A stretch of DNA of 42,561 bases from an uncultured bacterium. Its GTDB lineage: Bacteria; Actinomycetota; Actinomycetes; S36-B12; CAIYMF01. The DNA lies in contig CAIYMF010000141.1 of the NCBI GenBank assembly GCA_903927265.1, positions 1 through 42,561 of the forward strand. Direction: 5' to 3'. Numbering within the stretch: the stretch's first letter is position 1; each line of letters opens with the position of its first letter. A model generated the notes under the pieces. That model was not told the origin of the DNA. It searched no databases and was given only the letters and a program-made list of their open reading frames with translations. This document shows positions 35,822 to 42,027 of this stretch, one piece after another. Position numbers and translations under genes: made by a program.

Positions 35822-37819
35822 TCAGACCTGCACCCGTGAAGTGATGGCAGCCGTGATCTCGGCGATGGCCTCATCAATCGGCACGCCGTTCTTCTGCTCA
35901 CCATCGCGGTAGCGGAATGACACCGCGCCAGCCGCGGCATCCTCATCACCTGCGATGAGCATGTAAGGCACCTTCTGCTTCTGGGCGTTGCGAATCTTCT
36001 TCTGCATACGGTCATCGCTGTCATCAACTTCAACGCGCACACCAGCCGCACGCAACTTCACAGCAACCCCATTGAGGTACTCAACATGTTGGTCAGTGAT
36101 CGGAATGCCGACGACCTGCACGGGCGCCAACCATGGAGGGAACGCTCCGGCGTAGTGCTCAAGCAGCACTCCGAAGAACCGTTCGATCGATCCGAATAGT
36201 GCGCGGTGAATCATGACCGGACGTTGACGCGAACCATCGGGAGCGGTGTACTCGAGTTCGAATCGCTCGGGCAGGTTGAAGTCGACCTGAATCGTCGACA
36301 TCTGCCAGGTGCGCCCGATCGCATCTTTGGCCTGCACCGAAATCTTGGGGCCGTAGAAGGCGGCGCCACCTTCATCGAGCACGAGGTCGAGTCCCTGCTT
36401 AAGCGCTGCTTCGCGCAGCACCTCCGTGGCATCGGCCCACACCTCGTCACTACCGATCGACTTGTTGGGATCACGCGTCGACAGTTCGAGGTAGAACTCG
36501 TCAAGGCCGTAATCACGCAACAGGTTGAGCACGAACGTAAGCAACGAATCGAGTTCGTCGGGCATCTGTTCAACCGTGCAGTAGATGTGGGCATCGTCCT
36601 GGGTGAACCCGCGAGCACGCGCGAGACCCTGCACAACCCCGCTCTTCTCGTAGCGATAGACCGTGCCGAACTCGAACAACCGCAACGGAAGTTCGCGGTA
36701 CGAACGCCCACGCGCGCGAAAGATCAGGTTGTGCATCGGGCAGTTCATCGGCTTCATGTAGTACTTCTGCGGCGCCCGCTTCAGTTCACCGTTCGGCCCA
36801 TACTCGGCATCGAGTTCCATGGGCGGGTACATGCCCTCGGCGTACCAGTCGAGGTGGCCGGAGGTTTCGAACAACTGTGCCTTGGTGAGGTGAGGGGTAT
36901 TGACGAACTCGTAACCACCCTCTTCGTGTCGACGGCGCGAGTAGTGCTCCATCTCGCGACGCACCACACCACCCTTGGGGTGGAATACCGCGAGACCTGA
37001 ACCGATTTCTTCTGGGAACGAGAAAAGGTCGAGTTCACTGCCCAGGCGTCGGTGGTCGCGCTTCTCAGCTTCTTCAAGGAACGTGAGGTGCGCGCGCATG
37101 GCGTCCTTGTCGGGCCACGCGGTTCCGTAGACGCGCTGCAGTTGCTCGTTGTCCTGATCACCGAGCCAGTAGGCAGCGGCGGTGCGCATCAACTTGAACG
37201 CATTGGGCGGAATCACGCGCGTAGTAGGTACGTGCGGACCGCGGCACAGGTCTTTCCAGACAACCTCGTCTTTGCGATTAATGTTGTCATAGATCGTGAG
37301 CTCGGAGCCGCCCACTTCCATCACATCGGCGCCACCCTCACTGCCGATGAGTCGCAACTTGTACGGCTCGCCGGCAAGTTCCGCCCGCGCTTCCTCGTCA
37401 CTGACTACCCGCCGGTGGAAGCGCTGACCGCTCTTGAGAATCTCAGTCATGCGCTTCTCAAGGGCCGTCAGGTCTTCGGGCGTGAACGGACGTTCGACCC
37501 CAAAGTCGTAGTAGAACCCATCCCGGATAGGCGGGCCGATACCCAGTTTCGACTCTGGGAACAGATCTTGGACCGCTTGGGCGAGCACGTGCGCCGTTGA
37601 GTGACGCATCACCCGGAGGCCGTCTTCGGAGTCAATGGCTACCGGCTCGACGACATCGCCATCGGTCAACGGCTGGTCGAGGTCGACGAGTTCGCCATTG
37701 ACCCGCGCAACCACGATGGAGCGGTCATCGGCGAAGAGAACAGCAGAGGTGGTGCCGGTCTCGACCGTGTGTGACTGCTGCTCTCCAGCGGGTCCAACGG
37801 TGAGCGTGATCTGCGGCAC
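35822..37819 (-). CDS. thrS: Threonyl-tRNA synthetase
   Basis: Class II synthetase of 665 residues. The TGS domain is at the N-terminus, followed by the editing-domain motif [17 protein letters not shown] and [15 protein letters not shown]. The catalytic domain has the zinc-ligand segment [26 protein letters not shown], motif 2 [26 protein letters not shown] and motif 3 region [23 protein letters not shown]. The GTG at 37819 ([14 protein letters not shown]) has AGGAG six nt upstream; the frame upstream of it is unlikely to be translated. One nt separates its stop from the HIT gene. Confidence 0.97.
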   Translation of the reverse strand: MPQITLTVGPAGEQQSHTVETGTTSAVLFADDRSIVVARVNGELVDLDQPLTDGDVVEPVAIDSEDGLRVMRHSTAHVLAQAVQDLFPESKLGIGPPIRDGFYYDFGVERPFTPEDLTALEKRMTEILKSGQRFHRRVVSDEEARAELAGEPYKLRLIGSEGGADVMEVGGSELTIYDNINRKDEVVWKDLCRGPHVPTTRVIPPNAFKLMRTAAAYWLGDQDNEQLQRVYGTAWPDKDAMRAHLTFLEEAEKRDHRRLGSELDLFSFPEEIGSGLAVFHPKGGVVRREMEHYSRRRHEEGGYEFVNTPHLTKAQLFETSGHLDWYAEGMYPPMELDAEYGPNGELKRAPQKYYMKPMNCPMHNLIFRARGRSYRELPLRLFEFGTVYRYEKSGVVQGLARARGFTQDDAHIYCTVEQMPDELDSLLTFVLNLLRDYGLDEFYLELSTRDPNKSIGSDEVWADATEVLREAALKQGLDLVLDEGGAAFYGPKISVQAKDAIGRTWQMSTIQVDFNLPERFELEYTAPDGSRQRPVMIHRALFGSIERFFGVLLEHYAGAFPPWLAPVQVVGIPITDQHVEYLNGVAVKLRAAGVRVEVDDSDDRMQKKIRNAQKQKVPYMLIAGDEDAAAGAVSFRYRDGEQKNGVPIDEAIAEITAAITSRVQV

Positions 37820-37870
37820 GGGTACTCCTGAACTCAGGGCGGTCTCTGACCCTCCGAGGCTACCGGGTGC

Positions 37871-37890
37871 CGGCTGCATTCACGCAGCCG
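37871..37890 (-). terminator. Hairpin terminator after the PQQ-type dehydrogenase
   Basis: CGGCTGC and GCAGCCG form a 7-bp GC-rich stem around a 6-nt loop, 1 nt past the dehydrogenase stop on the minus strand. No T-run, as is common for actinobacterial terminators. Confidence 0.5.
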
Positions 37891-37891
37891 C

Positions 37892-39124
37892 TCAGGACGA
37901 TCGGAAACCGATTCGGTACAGGCCTCCGCCGAGAGTGACTGCATAGAGCTCCCGATGGCGGTCGACGCCGAACCCCGAAACCCCCGGAAGGCTCGTCGCA
38001 GCAGTCAGGACACCGCTGCGATAGGCCCAGATGCGGCCAGTCACGTAGTCGCCAAGGACGTAGGTGCCTCGAGAGGCTGGGAAAGTAGCGCCGCGGTAGA
38101 CGAACCCTCCGATGATCGCTTCGGCACCTAGATTGGCGGGGCAGCCGGCGCCAGAATCGGGGTGACAGAACTCAAGTACCGGAGCGGTATACACCGTGCC
38201 AACGCGACAGCGAGCCGCGTTGTAGATGTGCAGCCCCTCGCGACATGACCAGCCGAGGTTACGCCCCTTCGCAGAGGCTGCGGGAACTGCATTGATTTCC
38301 TCGTAGGCGTGCTGTCCTACATCCCCGATCCACTGCGTTCCATTCGTGTCGAATGACCAACGCCACGGATTACGCAGGCCCGTCATCCAGATCTCGTGCC
38401 GTGCTGTGGCGGATGCCGCGAACGGATTCGTGCTCGGCGAGCAGTAAGCGTGCCCCGCGCACCGCACATTGATCCGCAACATTTTGCCGAGCAATGAGCG
38501 CGTGCTCTGTGCATTGTTCGGCTGATCTCCTCCACCACCTCCGTCGCCGGTTCCGAGATACAAAAAGCCGTCGGGGCCAAAGCCGATATAGCCGCCATTG
38601 TGGTTGGCATGGCCAGGGTGCGGCACGACAAGCACTGTGGTGGCTGAGGAAGCGCGAGCGGTCGACGAGGTAGTCGACGAAGCCGTGTAGCGAGCGAGCA
38701 CAAGAGCCCCGTCAGGGCGCGTATACGTGACCCACAACAGATGCGATGTCGCGAAATCGGGTGCGAAGGCAAGTCCGAGCATGCCTCGCTCACCACCGCT
38801 GTTAACCCGTGAACGAATGTCGAGGTAGGTACCGCGGATTGCCCCTCCGACCACGGTGCGGATGCGACCCGCCTGTTCAACGACGAAGAGACGTCCGGTG
38901 CCATCGGGTGCGGAAGTGACGAGCACCGGCGCTACAAAGCCACTCGCAACGAGTGTTGTGGTCAGACGTGTGCGAGCAATAGGAAGCGGCACTACCGCGG
39001 CGCGGGTGACTGCAGAAGTTCGGCTTGACGTGGGGGCGCTCGATGCGACCGAGACAGCACATGCACCCACCGCGACGACCAACGCGACCATGGCCGCCGC
39101 AACTGATCTACCTGACAGACGCAT
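37892..39124 (-). CDS. Secreted PQQ-type sugar (glucose/sorbosone-like) dehydrogenase
   Basis: 410-residue exported protein. Residues 1-30 form a signal peptide (MRLSGRSVAAAMVALVVAVG) followed by AC at about 21-22; VGAC could be a lipobox, so it may be a lipoprotein. The GSDH/sorbosone dehydrogenase beta-propeller follows: LEQ-type region RLFVVEQAGRIRTVV, RVNSGGERGMLGLAFAPDF, HNGGYIGFGPDGFLYLGTGDGGGGGDQ, GLRNPWRWSFD and IGDVGQHAYEEIN. The exact substrate and whether PQQ is bound cannot be told. The ATG at 39124 is preceded by GGGAGGT; the upstream open frame lacks one. Confidence 0.88.
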   Translation of the reverse strand: MRLSGRSVAAAMVALVVAVGACAVSVASSAPTSSRTSAVTRAAVVPLPIARTRLTTTLVASGFVAPVLVTSAPDGTGRLFVVEQAGRIRTVVGGAIRGTYLDIRSRVNSGGERGMLGLAFAPDFATSHLLWVTYTRPDGALVLARYTASSTTSSTARASSATTVLVVPHPGHANHNGGYIGFGPDGFLYLGTGDGGGGGDQPNNAQSTRSLLGKMLRINVRCAGHAYCSPSTNPFAASATARHEIWMTGLRNPWRWSFDTNGTQWIGDVGQHAYEEINAVPAASAKGRNLGWSCREGLHIYNAARCRVGTVYTAPVLEFCHPDSGAGCPANLGAEAIIGGFVYRGATFPASRGTYVLGDYVTGRIWAYRSGVLTAATSLPGVSGFGVDRHRELYAVTLGGGLYRIGFRSS

Positions 39125-39464
39125 CTGACCTCCCTCACAGACGGTACGTCGGCTGGTGCAGTCGCGCACTTCCTCACTAGGCCGTCTTAGTGGTGCCACT
39201 CACAGTTCGCCCATCCGCCATTCCGATCGCGCGCGAATGCGAGTCTCCCAGTGCATCTTTTGACCAAAGAATCCCTAGACGGGCACCTTCTGACAGAAGA
39301 ATTCCGAAGCGGACAAGACCGAGGGAAGCGAAATCCTCGGAAGTTGTTGACTCGTCTGCCCCATCTCGAGGGCTCGCCCGTCATCGTGATCCCCCAAAAA
39401 CCCGCACCGGTGCACGCGGCTTAGTGAATCTTCGGAATCCCTTTAGTACCAACGGTTTTTCGGG
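39125..39464. other. Gap between the dehydrogenase and the element edge
   Basis: No clear gene. A 57-codon frame from GTG 39251 to TAG 39424 has a twofold HLLT-(K/E)-E repeat, from an imperfect 29-bp direct repeat at 39257-39285 and 39287-39315 (21 of 29 positions match). It lacks a good ribosome site, so I do not call it a gene. The promoter of the leftward dehydrogenase should also be here. Confidence 0.3.
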
Positions 39465-39489
39465 TGGGCGATACTGGGTTCGAACCAGT
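39465..39489 (-). other. tRNA 3'-end fragment, probable attachment-site repeat (attL)
   Basis: Read on the minus strand: T stem ACTGG, T loop TTCGAAC, T stem CCAGT, acceptor strand ATCGCCC and discriminator A. All pairings are perfect, yet no anticodon or D arm precedes it. The intact tRNA should begin GGGCGAT; tRNA-Val is plausible, but the identity cannot be fixed from the fragment. The match to a tRNA stops abruptly at 39489, as expected for a displaced 3' end at an integration junction. Confidence 0.75.
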
Positions 39490-39590
39490 TTTAGCCTAGG
39501 CCGCTGACCTGCGCAGACTCTCAGATTCCGTTGGATAGCAACGGTTCTGGTATGGCGTGACATGACACGCGCAGACATGGGATACGCTCG

Positions 39591-39611
39591 TAAGTGCACG
39601 TCATGCACTTA
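39591..39611. promoter_or_regulatory. Perfect inverted repeat upstream of the integrase gene
   Basis: TAAGTGCA and TGCACTTA form 8-bp arms around 5 nt (CGTCA), 28-48 nt upstream of the integrase start. A weak GTGACA/GATACG promoter-like pair lies just before it (39557-39586), so this looks like an operator for integrase control. Confidence 0.45.
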
Positions 39612-39638
39612 TCTAGCGATACTGGAAGGTGGTCAGTG

Positions 39639-40724
39639 ATGCCCAAGCCTAGGCGTTCTAAGGGTTCGGGAACGGTCAGACAACTAGCGTCTGGCAGGTT
39701 CCAAGCGATCATGGTGCACGACGGCCAACGGCAGGCGCGCACCTTTGAGACGAAGGCAGGCGCACAGGGTTGGCTGAACTCGCAGCGCCAAGACATCACC
39801 GATGGAGTATGGACGCCGACACCGGCCGCAGGTGGCCGAGCGCCCACGTTCGCGGATTACGCGCCGCAGTGGCTCGCACGACGCGATCTGAAGCCGCGCA
39901 CGCGCCACGATTACCAAGCACTCCTCGACGCGTACCTGACGCCAGTCTGGGCTGACGTGCGACTGGATCGAATCAGCGTGGAAGATGTCGAGCAGTGGCA
40001 CGCCGGACTACTTCCCGATGCACCCACGCAACGCGCGCATGTCTACAGTCTGCTGCGCACGATCTTGACCACGGCGTACCAGAAGGACATCATTCCGGCG
40101 AACCCTTGCCGCGTACCAGGTGCAGGTTCGGCCAAGCGCGCATCGACCACGGAGATTCCGACAGTGGCGCAGGTTGCCGCATTGGCTACGGCGATGCCGT
40201 CGACGAAGTACCGGCTGATGGTGCTGATGGCCGCGTGGTGCGGGTTGCGTTACGGCGAACTCACAGAGCTGCGCGGCGCTGACATCATCGACGGCCGCGT
40301 GAAGGTATCGCGCGCAGTGTCTCGCGTGGGCGGTCAGTACGTCGTCGGTGATACCAAGAGTGAAGCGGGAGTGCGTACCGTGGCTGTGCCGTCTTTCATC
40401 AGGGATGAACTCGACGACTTCGCGGCCGGTGTCGCTGCTGGTGCGCTGCTGTTCCCGTCGTCGCGTGGCCACTCCCATATGGCACCGAGTGCGTTCTACA
40501 AGGTGTTTTACCCTGCGCGCGACTCTGTCGGCTTGCCTGACCTTCGCTTCCATGACCTGCGCCACTTCCAAGGCACGATGTACGCGCAGACCGGCGCGAC
40601 ACTTGCCGAGATTCAAGGCCGACTCGGTCACTCCACTGTGCAAGCCGCGATGCGTTACCAAGGAATCGCGCAGGGACGCGATGCGGAATTGACCGAACGC
40701 ATGGCGGCGCTAGCGAGTCAGTAA
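39639..40724 (+). CDS. int: Tyrosine recombinase / phage-type integrase
   Basis: 361-residue tyrosine integrase. The N-terminal arm-binding segment (GSGTVRQLASGRFQAIMV, residues 9-26) precedes the SAM-like core-binding domain (about 70-155), and the catalytic domain covers 172-361. All catalytic residues are present: R204 (CGLRYGEL), K240 (DTKSEAG), H305 and R308 (FHDLRH), H331 (RLGHS) and nucleophile Y340 (MRYQ). ATG 39639 is preceded by GGAAGGTGG; the earlier ATG frame start crosses the operator-like repeat. It sits beside the tRNA fragment, which is its probable att site. Confidence 0.95.
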   Translation: MPKPRRSKGSGTVRQLASGRFQAIMVHDGQRQARTFETKAGAQGWLNSQRQDITDGVWTPTPAAGGRAPTFADYAPQWLARRDLKPRTRHDYQALLDAYLTPVWADVRLDRISVEDVEQWHAGLLPDAPTQRAHVYSLLRTILTTAYQKDIIPANPCRVPGAGSAKRASTTEIPTVAQVAALATAMPSTKYRLMVLMAAWCGLRYGELTELRGADIIDGRVKVSRAVSRVGGQYVVGDTKSEAGVRTVAVPSFIRDELDDFAAGVAAGALLFPSSRGHSHMAPSAFYKVFYPARDSVGLPDLRFHDLRHFQGTMYAQTGATLAEIQGRLGHSTVQAAMRYQGIAQGRDAELTERMAALASQ

Positions 40725-40738
40725 GTGGGTGGCAATAG

Positions 40739-40759
40739 TTATCCACAGTTGCATCCACA
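40739..40759 (+). promoter_or_regulatory. Two DnaA-type boxes
   Basis: TTATCCACA at 40739-40747 is an exact DnaA box, and GCATCCACA at 40751-40759 matches seven of nine positions in the same orientation, 12 bp later. Two such boxes close together beside phage-type genes suggest a replication-related site, though single boxes occur by chance. Confidence 0.45.
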
Positions 40760-40874
40760 GGCGTGTTTGCGCCGTTCTTTGTTGTGTCATACCTTGCAAT
40801 AACACGCACATAGACAGACATTCAGATAACGCCAAAGGGCATAGAGCACAGGCAAGGGCAGGAAGTTAACGTCG

Positions 40875-40941
40875 CCAGAGCGAGGTCTGGTAGCCGAGTT
40901 ACTCGGTTAGGTCGTAGGTCCGACGTGTTCGGGCAGGCCGA
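40875..40941. other. Run of four adjacent stem-loops
   Basis: CCAGA/TCTGG (40875-40890), CCGAGT/ACTCGG (40894-40906), GTCG/CGAC (40911-40924) and TCGG/CCGA (40929-40941) follow each other with short spacers. Candidates are a small structured RNA, a single-strand origin or protein-binding sites. Confidence 0.35.
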
Positions 40942-40976
40942 CATCCCACTCCCTTCACCGTGCTGACCTATGCCTG

Positions 40977-41004
40977 ATCGGGTCAGTGCGGAATCCTGAC
41001 CGAT
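40977..41004. other. Hairpin upstream of the excisionase gene
   Basis: ATCGGGTCAG pairs with CTGACCGAT with a single bulged base, around a 9-nt loop, ending 12 nt before the excisionase ATG. That ATG has no ribosome site, so the hairpin may matter for expression. Confidence 0.35.
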
Positions 41005-41016
41005 TGGTGCCCACTA

Positions 41017-41208
41017 ATGGCGAAGCACTCAAGCATTTTCGACGGACCTACCTTCACAGTTGCCGAAGCAGCAACGATGGCGCACGTCACTGAACGCACG
41101 TTGCGCCGATGGATCGCTGACGGCCTGCTCTCCGCTAAGCGAATCGGCCCGCGCCGTATCGTCATCGAGCGCAGCGAACTAGAAGCACTCGTGCGCGGTG
41201 CAGCATGA
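41017..41208 (+). CDS. Excisionase-like DNA-binding protein (MerR/HTH_17 type)
   Basis: 63-residue protein that is almost entirely one winged helix: FTVAEAATMAHVTERTLRRWIADGLLSAKRIGPRRIVIERSEL in segments. This is the excisionase (Xis/HTH_17) pattern, with the recognition helix TERTLRRWIADG and the wing RIGPRR. It would bend DNA at the att site and set integrase direction, or regulate the genes after it. No clear Shine-Dalgarno sequence precedes the ATG, so translation may be leaderless or controlled by the upstream hairpin. Its stop overlaps the next start (ATGA). Confidence 0.85.
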   Translation: MAKHSSIFDGPTFTVAEAATMAHVTERTLRRWIADGLLSAKRIGPRRIVIERSELEALVRGAA

Positions 41209-41315
41209 ACGCCAAACGCCGCCCGAAGGCGGCGCTGGTGGCTGGGCGGCCACTTGCAACGGTAACCGAATCAGTTCTTGAACTGCGTTGCCAGATCGCG
41301 GCGGTGACGCCATGA
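41205..41315 (+). CDS. Very short coupled reading frame (36 residues), unknown
   Basis: ATG at 41205 overlaps the excisionase stop (ATGA), and its own TGA at 41313 overlaps the next ATG the same way. The product begins MNAKRRPKAALVAGRPLATV and is basic at its N-terminus. No family recognised. Coupling on both sides argues it is translated, perhaps mainly to pass ribosomes on. Against this, a strong hairpin (41217-41234) lies near its start, so the frame could be a by-product. Confidence 0.45.
   Translation: MNAKRRPKAALVAGRPLATVTESVLELRCQIAAVTP
41217..41234. other. GC-rich hairpin with a CGAA tetraloop
   Basis: CGCCGCC-CGAA-GGCGGCG, a 7-bp all-GC stem, begins 12 nt into the 36-codon frame. 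It has no T-run. It may slow translation or be a leftover terminator of the excisionase unit. Confidence 0.5.
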
Positions 41316-41776
41316 CCGAGACCATAGAAGGCGTGACCCACATATGTGGGTCACGGTGCGACTCGTGGACAGACGCCGAAGCCTACTTCGCATTCTTGGA
41401 GGACTCCGAAAACGACCCGCTTCTCATCAAACACATCAACCAGATATCGCGGGAACACACGCGGCAACGCCACAAGCGCGAGACCTTGGGTCAGATAGGT
41501 GAGCAGATTGGGATATCACGCGAGTTGCTGCGGAAGTCCAGATACATCGCCAAGCACCGTGCCGATCTCAAGCCCGAAATTGAGTCTGGACACCTCAAGG
41601 TAGAGGTTGCCTATCGAGCGGCTCTAACCACGAACGGCCGCAAACTCCCCGCTCGACGCTGCTCGGCATCGACGGAGAACGCCGACGATGCGGTGCGCGT
41701 GCTGCTGCGCTACTTCGCGTGGGAGCAACTCGCGAATGCCATCAACAGGGCACCGATGTCGGACGGTGCAGCATGA
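41312..41776 (+). CDS. Helix-turn-helix protein, KorB/ParB-like (unknown role)
   Basis: 154 residues from the ATG at 41312, which overlaps the previous stop; an earlier frame start at 41288 is less likely. The central segment ETLGQIGEQIGISRELLRKSRYIAK, then EIESGHLKVEVAYRAAL, looks like the HTH of ParB/KorB-type proteins, which recognise operators or centromeres. A perfect 24-bp palindrome covers its first codons (41332-41355), so it may bind its own gene. Domain assignment is inferred from motif shape only. The stop overlaps the next start (ATGA). Confidence 0.6.
   Translation: MTETIEGVTHICGSRCDSWTDAEAYFAFLEDSENDPLLIKHINQISREHTRQRHKRETLGQIGEQIGISRELLRKSRYIAKHRADLKPEIESGHLKVEVAYRAALTTNGRKLPARRCSASTENADDAVRVLLRYFAWEQLANAINRAPMSDGAA
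41332..41355. promoter_or_regulatory. Perfect 24-bp palindrome inside a coding region
   Basis: The half-site CGTGACCCACAT is followed directly by its exact reverse complement. It covers codons 8-15 of the HTH-protein gene (reading VTHICGS in the middle). Probable dimeric-protein operator or replication/partition site. Confidence 0.75.
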
Positions 41777-42027
41777 GCAACGTCTTTGACCTGTTCAAGA
41801 GTCGCAGCGTCGTCGGCACCTGGCCACCGCCGCCCGAGTATTGGCAAGAGCGCGAACGCATTGCTGCGGCCGTCGATGTTCTCGACGTGCCACCACCTCA
41901 TCGTCGTGCCATTGATCGCGCACGGCGTGACTATCCCGGCCGCGCCGAAGAAGTTCGCCGACTGTTCCGAATCCTCGATGTCGGCAGGCGCATGGATCAC
42001 ACGTACCGTCGGCGGTGGTCATCATGA
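41773..42027 (+). CDS. Small protein of unknown function (84 residues)
   Basis: Starts at ATG 41773, overlapping the previous stop (ATGA). The 84 residues (MSNVFDLFKSRSVVGTWPPP...) are charged, with Arg-rich helices in the second half (RRAIDRARRDYPGRAEEVRRLF), and carry no signal peptide or membrane segment. No family recognised. Its TGA at 42025 overlaps the next ATG. It is one link in a chain of coupled genes that probably work in element replication or control. Confidence 0.6.
   Translation: MSNVFDLFKSRSVVGTWPPPPEYWQERERIAAAVDVLDVPPPHRRAIDRARRDYPGRAEEVRRLFRILDVGRRMDHTYRRRWSS

Larger units (their letters stand above)
40725..41016. other. Noncoding region between integrase and excisionase
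   Basis: 292 bp without a plausible gene. It holds two DnaA-type boxes near its left end, a run of stem-loops in the middle and a hairpin before the excisionase start, each listed separately. No rho-independent terminator with a T-run follows the integrase. Confidence 0.5.

Noticed and set aside
35821-36051. N-terminal extension of the HIT protein into thrS
   Set aside because: It lies inside thrS on the same strand in another frame; the ATG at 35820, right after the thrS stop, gives the expected length.
39465-39560. A complete tRNA gene on the minus strand
   Set aside because: Only the T arm and acceptor 3' strand pair. The sequence where the anticodon and D arms should be has no matching stems and no GGGCGAT 5' end.
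41288-41311. Earlier start for the HTH protein at 41288
   Set aside because: The ATG at 41312 overlaps the preceding stop exactly as at the other three junctions of the chain.
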